From Myxococcota bacterium (GTDB lineage Bacteria > Myxococcota > Kuafuiibacteriia > Kuafuiibacteriales > Kuafuiibacteriaceae): a stretch of DNA of 50,842 nt. The position numbers and the translations under genes are program-made. Shown in pieces: positions 35,322-43,485 of this stretch. Within the stretch, counting starts at the first letter, position 1; the number at the start of each line of letters is the position of its first letter. Below the pieces are notes generated by a model, which saw only the letters and a program-made list of their open reading frames with translations, had not been told where the DNA came from and ran no database searches. The DNA is taken from positions 1 through 50,842 of the forward strand of contig JANQQN010000150.1 in assembly GCA_028289325.1 (NCBI GenBank), given 5' to 3'.

Positions 35322-37460
35322 GTGAAACCGGACGGACGCGCTCTGGACATCGTCGCGATCGGCCTCGGGCAGGCGGGCGGCAACCTCGCAGCGGAGCTCT
35401 ACTCGCGCGGTTATCGTGCGATCGCCTTGAACACCGCGGAGACCGACCTCGCGGCGCTCGAACCCGGCGGGCAGGGGCCCGCGATGCCTCCCGATCGGCG
35501 GCTGTATATCGGCCTCGATGGATACGATGGGGCGGGCGCGGATCCCAACTACGGGCGGGATTGCATCCTCGCCCACGCCGACCGGATCCGAGACCACGCC
35601 CAAAAGCTCGGCGAGGCCGCGGACGCGGTGATCATCTGCGCGGGCCTCGGGGGCGGAACGGGCTCCGCGTTCTCGACCCTGGTCCAGATCCTCGAGGACG
35701 ACGACCTGCCGCTGATCGGGCTGATGACCCTCCCCACCGAAGCGGAAAGCGGGCTTGCGAAAGTCAACGCCGTCCGGTCCGTGAACGAGGTCGTCGGCGC
35801 CGGTCTGCTCGGGTGGATCTTCGTCGATAACGGTCGACTCGCGGCCCTCAACCCCGACGTCTCGATCGCCGAGTACTACGCGCGGATCAACCGCCAGGTC
35901 GTCGACCCCCTCGACGAGCTCAACCGGCTAAACGCCCGGGCCCACGTCCGCCCCATCCGATCCTTCGACGGCGAAGACTTTCGAAAGCTGCTCCTCGCCG
36001 GCGGGGTTCTGAACTACGCCACGTCGCCGATCGCGGACCTGAGCGTCGATGAAGTCGTGGGTCGAGTCCGCGACAACATCGAAAGCAGCGACGTCATGCC
36101 CGGCGGCTTCGATATCACCCGTGTCTCGTATCTGGGTCTTATCCTGGAGGCGCCGCCGGCGGTGCTCAACCGAATGGCGGTCTCCGCTTTCGAGTCGATC
36201 AACGAAGTCCTGAAGAACGAGACGGAAGGCGCGGCCATCTACCAGGGCATCTATCGGATCGACGACCCGAACGCGGAGCCGGTGCTTCGCCTGCTCGCGG
36301 TGACCCAAGCCCTCCCCATGCGCATCCGAGCGCTCTTGGGCGACGCAAAGCGGGAGGGCCAGGTCATCGGCGCCAAAGTCCGGGAGGACCTGCCGAGCTT
36401 GGAGCTGGGAGAAATCGGCGACCTCGATCTGTTTCGGACCCACGCCCGCCCATCGGAACGGCCCCGCCGGCCTCGGGCCGGCCGCCGCGGGCCAGCCGTC
36501 GATGCCCTGGAGCCCTCGACCGACGGACCGACGCGGGCGCGACGACCGAACCGGGGCCTTCAGCTCGACGAGCCGTTCGGACTCGGCGAACCGGTCGCGG
36601 GGGCGAACGCTGAGCCCCGGGCTCGACCGTCGCCCGCGATATCGTATCCGTCCGACGCACGGACGGAGGCGATCGAGCTGCCTCCAGCGACCAGCGTTCC
36701 GCGGCTGCTGGACCGGCCCGCGCCCCGGGCTCGACGCCCCGGAGGGCGGCGCCGTCCAGGCGCGCCGGCGATGTCCGCCACCCCCCGACCGGAGCCGGTC
36801 CTCGCCGATGAACCGCCGTCGGCCCCGGAACCCGCTCCTGCGCCGGCGGCGGTGATCGCGTCCGAGGAGAATCCGCCACCCGCGGACCACGCTCCGGGAG
36901 CCAAGCCCTTCGTTTCGTCGGACTCTCACGAAGTCGCGCTGCGCCAGAACACTCAGCTCGGGGTGGAGGCGAATGCGGACGACCTTATCGACGACGACGG
37001 CGCCCCTCGGCCCGACCCCGCGGCGCTGGCCGAACCCGCCGCGCCGGGGGGCTTCGTGGACCCGGCGGAGGCCGGAGCTTCGGCCGACGATGTGATCGAC
37101 AGCCGTGTCGATGCTTCGAACGGGCCCCGCGGGGGCAGCGAAGACGACCCCGATGGATTCGCGGGGCTGCCTCGACCGCCGCCGGCGGACCCCAATGCCG
37201 CCACCGGCGACCTTCCGAGCCCCGCCGTATACAAGCGCCTGGTCACCGAGTACATGGACTCGACCGACGAGGACCATCGAAGATCGGTGCAGCGGCGCCT
37301 GGAGGACGACAGTCTTTCCGACAATGCGGTGGTTCGGTATTACGCGGTGGACGCCATGGTCCAGCTCGGGCGGACCGTGTTCGGCACCGCCCTGTTGGCG
37401 GCCACCGAAGACGACGACGAGGCGGTGCGAAGCCTGGCCGTGCAGGCCCTCAATGGTTAG
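35322..37460 (+). CDS. Divergent FtsZ/tubulin-family GTPase with disordered tail and terminal HEAT-like segment
   Basis: 712 residues from GTG at 35322. The first ~350 residues are a tubulin/FtsZ GTPase: VAIGLGQAGGNLAAEL (T1 loop), AGLGGGTGSAFS (tubulin signature, residues 107-118) and FDGEDFRKLLLAGG (T7 synergy loop, Asp216/Asp219), so GTP binding and polymer-dependent hydrolysis look possible. It is too divergent to be the division FtsZ, and no FtsZ C-terminal conserved peptide is seen. Residues about 370-635 are Pro/Arg/Ala-rich and probably disordered. The last ~75 residues (VVRYYAVDAMVQLG ... DEAVRSLAVQALNG) read as two HEAT-like repeats. It may build a filament for membrane or cargo organisation; the role is unknown. 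The end overlaps convergent ruvX by 11 bases. Confidence 0.85.
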   Translation: MKPDGRALDIVAIGLGQAGGNLAAELYSRGYRAIALNTAETDLAALEPGGQGPAMPPDRRLYIGLDGYDGAGADPNYGRDCILAHADRIRDHAQKLGEAADAVIICAGLGGGTGSAFSTLVQILEDDDLPLIGLMTLPTEAESGLAKVNAVRSVNEVVGAGLLGWIFVDNGRLAALNPDVSIAEYYARINRQVVDPLDELNRLNARAHVRPIRSFDGEDFRKLLLAGGVLNYATSPIADLSVDEVVGRVRDNIESSDVMPGGFDITRVSYLGLILEAPPAVLNRMAVSAFESINEVLKNETEGAAIYQGIYRIDDPNAEPVLRLLAVTQALPMRIRALLGDAKREGQVIGAKVREDLPSLELGEIGDLDLFRTHARPSERPRRPRAGRRGPAVDALEPSTDGPTRARRPNRGLQLDEPFGLGEPVAGANAEPRARPSPAISYPSDARTEAIELPPATSVPRLLDRPAPRARRPGGRRRPGAPAMSATPRPEPVLADEPPSAPEPAPAPAAVIASEENPPPADHAPGAKPFVSSDSHEVALRQNTQLGVEANADDLIDDDGAPRPDPAALAEPAAPGGFVDPAEAGASADDVIDSRVDASNGPRGGSEDDPDGFAGLPRPPPADPNAATGDLPSPAVYKRLVTEYMDSTDEDHRRSVQRRLEDDSLSDNAVVRYYAVDAMVQLGRTVFGTALLAATEDDDEAVRSLAVQALNG

Positions 37461-37908
37461 CGTCGGCGGCGCGGCGCTCGTCGAGTAGCTCCTGCAGGAT
37501 CACGGCGGCGGCGAACGCATCGACGAGCGCCTTTTGATCCCGCCCTTTGATCCCCCGTTCGGCGAGGATCTGCTCGGCTTCCCAGCTCGTGAGCGTCTCG
37601 TCGCGCTGAACGATAGGCAGATCCGGTCGAGCCGTCTCGACGGCGGCCACCAGAGCCAACGCCATCTCCGTCGACGCACTGGGACTTCCGTCGAGTCGAT
37701 AGGGCACCCCCACCACCAGTTCGCTGACCTCGTGTTCGTCGATGAGGACACCGATCCTCGTCACCGCTTCGTCGAACCCCTTTTTCACCCGATGGATGAC
37801 TTCAAGAGGGCGCGCGAACCACTGCAGATCATCGGAGATCGCCACCCCGATGCGACGGGTGCCAGGATCCAGGCCCAAAATCCGGCCGGAAGGACGGTCC
37901 TCGCTCAT
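37450..37908 (-). CDS. ruvX: Holliday junction resolvase-like RuvX/YqgF
   Basis: 152 residues with the RNase H-like fold of YqgF: ILGLDPGTRRIGVAISDD (first catalytic Asp), VVGVPYRLDGSPSAST, the ERDETLTSxEA-type motif as QRDETLTSWEAEQIL, and DAFAAAVILQELLDE with the final Asp. All acidic residues are present. Family members process the 5' end of pre-16S rRNA and have been proposed as resolvases. It runs into the end of the FtsZ-like gene (11-base overlap) and is divergent from the DsbD-N-like lipoprotein with only 28 bases between starts. Confidence 0.95.
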   Translation of the reverse strand: MSEDRPSGRILGLDPGTRRIGVAISDDLQWFARPLEVIHRVKKGFDEAVTRIGVLIDEHEVSELVVGVPYRLDGSPSASTEMALALVAAVETARPDLPIVQRDETLTSWEAEQILAERGIKGRDQKALVDAFAAAVILQELLDERRAADANH

Positions 37909-37924
37909 TCCCTGGTTTGTTTAC

Positions 37925-37930
37925 TATACT
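37925..37930 (+). promoter_or_regulatory. Probable -10 box of the DsbD-N-like lipoprotein gene
   Basis: TATACT ends six bases before the ATG at 37937, so a transcript would begin at or near the ATG (leaderless). It is the same hexamer and almost the same spacing as in front of the amylase gene. No -35 consensus was found at the usual distance. Confidence 0.35.
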
Positions 37931-37936
37931 CCAGCC

Positions 37937-38461
37937 ATGAAGCCGTGGATGCCCACATCTTGGGTACTGCTCGTGCGCATCGCACCGATCTTGATCGCCG
38001 GGTGCCCCGCCGCGCCCGACAAGGTCCCGACCACGCCCGCCGCCCCGGTCGTCGATGAAGAAGAGGCGCCCGACTTTCAAAGCGCCTTCAAGTATCGCGT
38101 CCGATTCGACGCCGGTGAACAGGCGGTGGTCGTGGACATGAAGATCGAGGACGGCTACCACGCCTACACGATCGGGGAGTCGACGGGCCGGCCGCTGGCG
38201 GTGCGAATGGCCCCCGATGGGGCATACGTCCTCACAGGTGACGTGGTCTATCCGGAGGGCATCAAGAAAGACCTCCCGATCGGCCCGTCGGTGATCGTCG
38301 AGGGTCGGGCCAAGATCGTAGCCCCGGTCAAAAAACGCCCCCAGGCCGCCGGCGAGCGGGCAACAGGACTGTTTCAGTACCAGATCTGCACCGATGAAGC
38401 GTGTGACCGCCCGCGCAAGAAGCCGTTCGACGTCAAAGCGCTCCCGGTCCCGGGGCCCTAG
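37937..38461 (+). CDS. Lipoprotein with DsbD N-terminal-like domain
   Basis: 174 residues from ATG at 37937; an open frame continues upstream but lies antisense to ruvX. The signal ends in APILIAGC, a lipobox. The mature domain has GYHAYTIGE, VVYPEGIKKDLPI and GLFQYQICTDEACDRP, matching the immunoglobulin-like N-terminal domain of DsbD, including the C-terminal pair of cysteines that carries the disulfide exchange in DsbD. Here the domain stands alone as a lipoprotein without the membrane and thioredoxin parts. It might accept reducing power from a separate CcdA/DsbD membrane protein. The partner is not in the window. Confidence 0.75.
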   Translation: MKPWMPTSWVLLVRIAPILIAGCPAAPDKVPTTPAAPVVDEEEAPDFQSAFKYRVRFDAGEQAVVVDMKIEDGYHAYTIGESTGRPLAVRMAPDGAYVLTGDVVYPEGIKKDLPIGPSVIVEGRAKIVAPVKKRPQAAGERATGLFQYQICTDEACDRPRKKPFDVKALPVPGP

Positions 38462-38494
38462 GCCGGTCGGCGAGACGGCGCGCGGTGCCGCCGC

Positions 38495-39415
38495 CTATCG
38501 CTCCGTTTCCCAACGCGGCCGCGCGCGTCGGGGCCCGAACCGGGGCGTCCGGATGTTCGACTCGTGCAACATCCGGCAGACGCGAAACCGATGGCCCGCG
38601 TAGGCCGCGAGGAGCGCCAGCATCCGGGCGTCATCGGCACGAGGCTCTCCCGTCAGAGCCACCGACACCAGCCGCGGCAGATCGTAGTCTTGCTCCTGGA
38701 CGGCGTCCGGATCCCCGAGACCAAAGCCGAGCACGCCTTGCGCCGTCCACACCCCGACCCCGGGAAAGGCGCGCAGGCGCTGGTTCGCCGCCTCGCGGCC
38801 CATATCCCGAGTCTCCTCGACCCGGCGAGCAGAGGTGGCCGCGTCGCGGATGGTCCGGGCCCGCTTGGCTTCGACCCCGTTGGCCACGAACTCCGGGAGC
38901 GGGATCCGGCGCCATCCCGCTGGGCCCAGCGCCGTCGTCAACGCGGCCGGTCCGGGCGCGGGTTCGCCGTAGGCGAGGGTCAAACGCCGAAACGACCGCG
39001 CCGCGTCGCGCCACGCCACCCGCTGCTGGAGGATGAGGCGAACCATCATGTCGAAGACCGAGGGACTGGGGGCGAGCCGCAGTCCGCGCAGGTCCCGTTT
39101 CAACCGACGCAGGGTCGGATGGTCGGGGTCGAAGGCTTCGGGCGCATCCGCAGCGCCGAGCCATTCCGCCGATGACGCGACCGCCCACGCGGCATCCGGT
39201 CCCCACGCCCGTACTCGAAACCGCCGGCCCCCGTCGTCGGCGGCGCTCGCGGCCCAGGTCAAGGCCCCGGTGGGACCCGTGAACGCGCGCACCAGCTTGC
39301 GAGAATCCAACGAAAAGGTGGGGTCGGAGGGTCCGAAGCGATGCAATCGGCAGCTGAGCATCAGATCCGTCGGGCTCGACAGCACCACCTCGCCCTCGGC
39401 GTCGGGGGCGGTCAC
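38495..39415 (-). CDS. DNA-3-methyladenine glycosylase II family (AlkA-like) protein
   Basis: 306 residues from GTG at 39415; the open frame continues upstream but overlaps the Uma2 gene in another frame. The C-terminal half is a HhH-GPD domain: MMVRLILQQRVAWRDAARSF, then the hairpin RAFPGVGVWTAQGVL and GDPDAVQEQDYDLPRL, where the Asp-Tyr-Asp stretch holds the catalytic Asp in AlkA relatives. The N-terminal half corresponds to the TBP-like domain of AlkA. It should excise alkylated bases in base-excision repair. GTG overlaps the stop of the upstream Uma2 gene by four bases (GTGA), so the two are translated together. Confidence 0.85.
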   Translation of the reverse strand: MTAPDAEGEVVLSSPTDLMLSCRLHRFGPSDPTFSLDSRKLVRAFTGPTGALTWAASAADDGGRRFRVRAWGPDAAWAVASSAEWLGAADAPEAFDPDHPTLRRLKRDLRGLRLAPSPSVFDMMVRLILQQRVAWRDAARSFRRLTLAYGEPAPGPAALTTALGPAGWRRIPLPEFVANGVEAKRARTIRDAATSARRVEETRDMGREAANQRLRAFPGVGVWTAQGVLGFGLGDPDAVQEQDYDLPRLVSVALTGEPRADDARMLALLAAYAGHRFRVCRMLHESNIRTPRFGPRRARPRWETER

Positions 39416-39987
39416 GGGGTCGGTTCGCCGATCCACAGCTCGGACAGGTCGATCGGCACCGCGTCGAAGGGGGCCGCGGCGACCGCCCCCCCGCCTTCGT
39501 GGGTCAGGATTAGGGACCAGCGACCGCCCTCGAAACGAAAAACCTCCAGCGTTCGCTGGACAGGATCGACGAGCCACGCGTGCTCGACCCCCGCTGCGCC
39601 GTACTTGGGCAGCTTCTTGACCCGATCTTTGCCCGCCGTAGAGGGCGACAGAACCTCGCATACCCACTGGGGGGCTTCGGTGTAGAAGGCCTGCTGAAGG
39701 TCGATCTCGGCCATCGCCGTCCGCCGCCACCCCGCGAGATCCGGGACCAACACGTCGTCGCCGAAGTGCAGCTCCGGCTCGTCCTGGATCCACCAGCCGC
39801 CGGGCCCGCCGCGGCCAAGCCGGAAGGGCGGCCCGATGAGCATGCCCAGGACCGACGCCGCCTCGGCGTGAGGCTTGGCCGGGCGTGGCTGAAGGTACAG
39901 CGCGCCGTCGATCAGCTCGGCCACCATGTTCTCGGGTGCGTCGATCACGTCCTGATAGGTCGCGGGCCGGCGGGCGGGTCGGATCAT
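39412..39987 (-). CDS. Uma2 family (DUF820) putative restriction endonuclease
   Basis: 191 residues from ATG at 39987. The PD-(D/E)XK-like Uma2 pattern is complete: ENMVAELIDGALYLQP (first acidic residue), VLVPDLAGWRR (PD motif), WVCEVLSPSTAGKDRVKKLP (E-x-x...K active-site block) and YGAAGVEHAWLVDP. Members are widespread, often multicopy, in Cyanobacteria and Myxococcota; a DNA-nuclease activity is predicted from the fold but biology is poorly known. It is coupled with the AlkA-like glycosylase gene downstream (4-base overlap), suggesting joint action on damaged DNA, or simply operon packing. Confidence 0.9.
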   Translation of the reverse strand: MIRPARRPATYQDVIDAPENMVAELIDGALYLQPRPAKPHAEAASVLGMLIGPPFRLGRGGPGGWWIQDEPELHFGDDVLVPDLAGWRRTAMAEIDLQQAFYTEAPQWVCEVLSPSTAGKDRVKKLPKYGAAGVEHAWLVDPVQRTLEVFRFEGGRWSLILTHEGGGAVAAAPFDAVPIDLSELWIGEPTP

Positions 39988-40050
39988 CCTCCCCTCACGC
40001 TAGCACCTTCGAACCCCTCCTTCATCCGAAGCCGGGCCCAGCTCACCCCT

Positions 40051-40563
40051 TCACTCGAGGGCGAAGCCGCGCCGAAAACGGGCCCTGCGGGCCAGGGCGC
40101 CGCGGATCGCGTCGGGACTGTCGCCGTAGGGGCTGACACCTACCCGTTCTCCGTGAGCCCGGTAGAACTCGTTCAGCGCGGCCGAGAAGCGCATGAAATA
40201 GTTGAGGGCGGGCTCGCCGAGCTGTTGCTCGGGCGCCTGGAACGGCGGCGGCCCGTGGTCGCGGGCGCGGGCCAACAGGGGCGCGGTTTCGTCGTTGGCA
40301 GGCGTCCAACCCCGGTTGCGGCCCTCGAAGCCGGCCCAACGTTCGCGCCGTCGAACCGCGACCTCGTGATGATCGTAGGCCTCGTCGGACGCCGACCACC
40401 CGTCGGTCTCAACGGTCTCGGTCGACTCGCTGACGCTGTCGGCGCGAGTCCCGCGCGAAGAGGGGACCCCGTTTCGCTGAATCTCCCGAGGCGCAGTAAC
40501 GCGCTGCGGCACCACCGCGGCCGGATTGGGCGGTGCGGCTCCATCGAGGCGAGACGCGGCCAT
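40051..40563 (-). CDS. Hypothetical protein
   Basis: 170 residues from ATG at 40563, no signal or membrane segment. The N-terminal ~60 residues are Ser/Thr/Pro-rich and probably disordered. The C-terminal part (LNYFMRFSAALNEFYRAHGE) looks helical and may form a small folded domain, followed by an Arg-rich stretch. I recognise no family. It lies 63 bases upstream of the Uma2 gene on the same strand and divergent from the pseudokinase gene (68 bases), so it could belong to either context. Coding status rests on frame length, codon-like third-position GC and spacing only. Confidence 0.55.
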   Translation of the reverse strand: MAASRLDGAAPPNPAAVVPQRVTAPREIQRNGVPSSRGTRADSVSESTETVETDGWSASDEAYDHHEVAVRRRERWAGFEGRNRGWTPANDETAPLLARARDHGPPPFQAPEQQLGEPALNYFMRFSAALNEFYRAHGERVGVSPYGDSPDAIRGALARRARFRRGFALE

Positions 40564-40631
40564 ACGGGAGCGTTATCGGTGAGTCGGGACGAGGGTTGCG
40601 CCTTTCGTGACCCCGTGGCTCAGCTAGCGGT

Positions 40632-42020
40632 GTGACGGCGCCCACTCAGATCGCGGATCACCGGTCCATCGCCCTGCGTGGCCTGATGCGCACCGTCGGG
40701 CCCTACGAGGAGTGGGCGGCCACCGGGGTCCATCGCCCCGACCTTCCCCCGCGGTTCATCGCTCGGCGTCCACACCCCGACCGTCCGGATCAAGACGTGC
40801 TGTCCCGCCGGCTCCGGCTGGGCTCGGACCGGGCCCTGCACGTCGAGCACCACCTGACCGTGCAGTGCTTCGGCACCCTCGAGGTGGCCCCGGAACAAGT
40901 GGTTCAACTCCTGGAGTGGTTCGTCGGCCACGACCTGGAGGCCGTCCTGCGGGCCGAAGGCTTGCCCCGTCTGGCGGCACCCGCCGCCCTGTGGACCGGA
41001 CGGCAGATCCTGGAAGCCCTCGCCCACGCGCACGCCCTGGGCATCGCCCACGGCGGGCTGAACCCCAGCCACGTTCGTCTGGAGCAGTCGGGCGCCGTCC
41101 GCGTCGACTTCACCCTGTCGGTCAGTCGCGGCCCGGCGCAGGGTCTCACCGACTACGTCGACCTGCGCTACGCCGCCAAAAACCCGTCCGCGGGGCCCCA
41201 GCCGCGCGCTGACCTGTACGCGGTGGCTTCGATCCTGTTCGAGCTCCTCACCGGCCAGGCCGTCGATCGGACGACCCCCGGACCCTGGTCCGCGCGAGCC
41301 GTCGAACCTCGGCTCCCGCCCGAGGTCGACGCGGTGCTGGCCGCGGCGTGGACGGGCACGTCGAGCGCCCGCGACCTGGCCACGATGCTCGACCACTTGT
41401 TCTACGGCACCCTCGGCGCGGACGATGAAGATGGAGCGCCCATCGTCGCCGCGTGGCTGCAGAAAGCGCGCCGGCCGTCGGGCCCCGCCGATGATCTCGC
41501 CGGCGAAACGCCAACCGACCGCCCCAAGCTGTCGGTGGCGACCATGCACGGCTACTTCACGCGGGCGATGATGGCCCGCGATCAGCCGGTCGAGCCCCAA
41601 GACTTCTCAGCCGAGGATGACGAGACGAGCCGTCCAAGCTCGGTCACCGACACCACGACCCCCTCGTGGATGCACGCCCAGCCGCCTGGCCTCACCGGAT
41701 GGTCGCCGGACAGCGAGGACACCGCGGCCGCTGCGATCCGGGATCCCCAATCCCCGGCTACTGCCGTCGCCCGGGCGCTGCCGGCGCCGGGGGTGCCCCT
41801 TTATGGTCCAGCGCCGGTCCGAGGGCCTCCTCCGAGCTTATCCCCGCCCCATCGCGCCGGCGCACCGTTGCTCATGAACTCGGCTTACGACCCGCACAGC
41901 CTCTCGGTTCCGCCGATGGTCCGCCCCGCGAGGCCATCCGTCATTCTGTGGATGCTGCTGGGGTTCGCGGTGACCTTCTTTATGATCCTGGTGTGGAGTT
42001 GGCTTACGCCTCGGGTTTAG
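40632..42020 (+). CDS. Protein kinase-like pseudokinase with C-terminal membrane anchor
   Basis: 462 residues from GTG at 40632. The first ~265 residues resemble a bacterial Ser/Thr kinase: HLTVQCFGTLEV, an extended helix alpha-E (WTGRQILEALAHAHALGIAH) and an APE-like area RYAAKNPSAGPQPRADLYAVA with the kinase-type SD-x-YS-x-G replacement. The catalytic loop is GIAHGGLNPSHVRL instead of HRDLKPxN and the DFG motif is VDFTL, while no glycine-rich loop or VAIK Lys is evident. It is therefore probably a pseudokinase. A Pro/Ser-rich linker follows, and one transmembrane helix (VILWMLLGFAVTFFMILVWSW) sits at the very end, giving a tail-anchored cytosolic protein. Downstream, 82 bases on, is a HEAT-repeat membrane protein that may be its partner. 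Confidence 0.75.
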   Translation: MTAPTQIADHRSIALRGLMRTVGPYEEWAATGVHRPDLPPRFIARRPHPDRPDQDVLSRRLRLGSDRALHVEHHLTVQCFGTLEVAPEQVVQLLEWFVGHDLEAVLRAEGLPRLAAPAALWTGRQILEALAHAHALGIAHGGLNPSHVRLEQSGAVRVDFTLSVSRGPAQGLTDYVDLRYAAKNPSAGPQPRADLYAVASILFELLTGQAVDRTTPGPWSARAVEPRLPPEVDAVLAAAWTGTSSARDLATMLDHLFYGTLGADDEDGAPIVAAWLQKARRPSGPADDLAGETPTDRPKLSVATMHGYFTRAMMARDQPVEPQDFSAEDDETSRPSSVTDTTTPSWMHAQPPGLTGWSPDSEDTAAAAIRDPQSPATAVARALPAPGVPLYGPAPVRGPPPSLSPPHRAGAPLLMNSAYDPHSLSVPPMVRPARPSVILWMLLGFAVTFFMILVWSWLTPRV

Positions 42021-42102
42021 GGGACCGCTGGCAGGACCGATACAGTGCCGGGCTGCCCCGCCCAATGGACATGACCTCGGGACCGCCGGCAAACTGGGCG
42101 CG

Positions 42103-43485
42103 TTGGGACCTTTCGCACTATTCGTCGGCGTGGCCGCGGCTCTGTTCGGACTGGTGCTCGCGCGGGACAAATGGATCCAGCATCGCTGGCGGGTCGCGGC
42201 CCGACGGCTGGGCATGCGGTTTCAGCCGGGCGGGCTGCTCGAAGGCGACCGGATTGTCGGCCGTCTCGGCGGCTACCGGGTAGAGCTCGACAATCTGGGG
42301 CGAAAACACACTTCGGTGGTGCTGCATGCGGACCACCTTCCCCGCAACATTCACTGCTGCGCGCGAACTTGGGGCGACCGGATCAGCGATGATCCGCTCC
42401 GGATTGGGGACGACCCCTTCGATCGGACGGTCCGGGTGGCCGGTCCCGCCGTCCAGGTGCAGGCCCGGTTGACGGCGCGGGCACGGGCGGTGGTGGCGGC
42501 GGCGATCGGCACGCCGTCCCGACCAGCGGCCACGGTGGTGGTCACCGGCGGCCGGGTCACCTACGACGCCGAGTACCACGTCGAGCCCGCGGCACGGCTC
42601 GAGGCGGTCGTGCAGAGGCTCGCCGACATCGCCGACGCCCTCGCGCTGGACGGCGACGTGGCCGAGCAGCTCGGTCGCAACGCGCTGTGTCTGGACGAGC
42701 CGGAGGCCGTCCGGTGGCGGAACCTGGAAGCGCTCATCCATCACTACCCGAAGACGGGCGCCGCCGAATCCGCTTGCCGCGCCCTGATCGAGGGCGTCGA
42801 TCCCGCCCTTCGTTTGCTCGCGACCGGCCAACGACGGCTGGCTCCCGACGGTCGTCGGGTCTTGCGAGGCATCGTGGGCGATCGCGGCCTGCCAGATGCG
42901 CTTCGGGTTCGCGCGCTGCGAATCATCGACGGCACGGATGACCAGGGGGCCGCGGCTTCGGACCGCGGTCCACACCTCGCCGGTGACCCTCTCGAAGACC
43001 TCCTCTCGGCGATCGTTCGCGACCCGTCTTCCGCCGTGCGCCAGGCGGTCGCCGAGTCGCTGGCCCGCCGCGAGAACGGCGAGCCGTCTTTATTGCTCTG
43101 TTTGGCCGAAGATCCCAGCCCGTCGGTCGCCGCAGCGGCGCTGCGAGGGCTGACCCGGGTGTTCGACCGACCGCCGCCTCGACTGAACGATACTCTCATC
43201 GCCGCCCTCCGGCGGCCGTCCTACGCCGTGCGGCTGGCCGCGGTCGAGGCGCTGTCGATCGCGGGGACCGAAGCTGCGGTCGAGCCGGTGCGGGCGGTGC
43301 TGCGAGCGAGCTTCTTCGACCAAAGGCTGCGTCAGGCCGCGCGGAGCGCGATTCGGGCCATCCAGGTCCGCACCCGCCCATCGGGGGCCGGCCACCTCAG
43401 CCTCGTGCTCGAAGACGATGGGCGCGGCATGCTGAGCGCCAGTGAACACGGTCGACTCAGCGAAGCGCCGACGACAGCTCGCTGA
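42103..43485 (+). CDS. Membrane protein with HEAT-like repeats
   Basis: 460 residues; the start is TTG at 42103, the first usable codon before the membrane segment, and no better start or Shine-Dalgarno was found. One N-terminal helix (FALFVGVAAALFGLVLA) is followed by a beta-rich part (FQPGGLLEGDRIVGRLGGY). The C-terminal half consists of short helical pairs with HEAT character: DPSSAVRQAVAESLARR, DPSPSVAAAALRGLTR, RPSYAVRLAAVEALS and DQRLRQAARSAIRAI. These repeats usually bind proteins. No enzyme motif. It follows the pseudokinase gene on the same strand and its end overlaps convergent hisS by 29 bases. Confidence 0.7.
   Translation: MGPFALFVGVAAALFGLVLARDKWIQHRWRVAARRLGMRFQPGGLLEGDRIVGRLGGYRVELDNLGRKHTSVVLHADHLPRNIHCCARTWGDRISDDPLRIGDDPFDRTVRVAGPAVQVQARLTARARAVVAAAIGTPSRPAATVVVTGGRVTYDAEYHVEPAARLEAVVQRLADIADALALDGDVAEQLGRNALCLDEPEAVRWRNLEALIHHYPKTGAAESACRALIEGVDPALRLLATGQRRLAPDGRRVLRGIVGDRGLPDALRVRALRIIDGTDDQGAAASDRGPHLAGDPLEDLLSAIVRDPSSAVRQAVAESLARRENGEPSLLLCLAEDPSPSVAAAALRGLTRVFDRPPPRLNDTLIAALRRPSYAVRLAAVEALSIAGTEAAVEPVRAVLRASFFDQRLRQAARSAIRAIQVRTRPSGAGHLSLVLEDDGRGMLSASEHGRLSEAPTTAR

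Noticed and set aside
38495-39793. Longer start for the AlkA-like gene
   Set aside because: The upstream 126 codons overlap Uma2 in another frame and are Arg-rich shadow; the GTGA overlap marks 39415.
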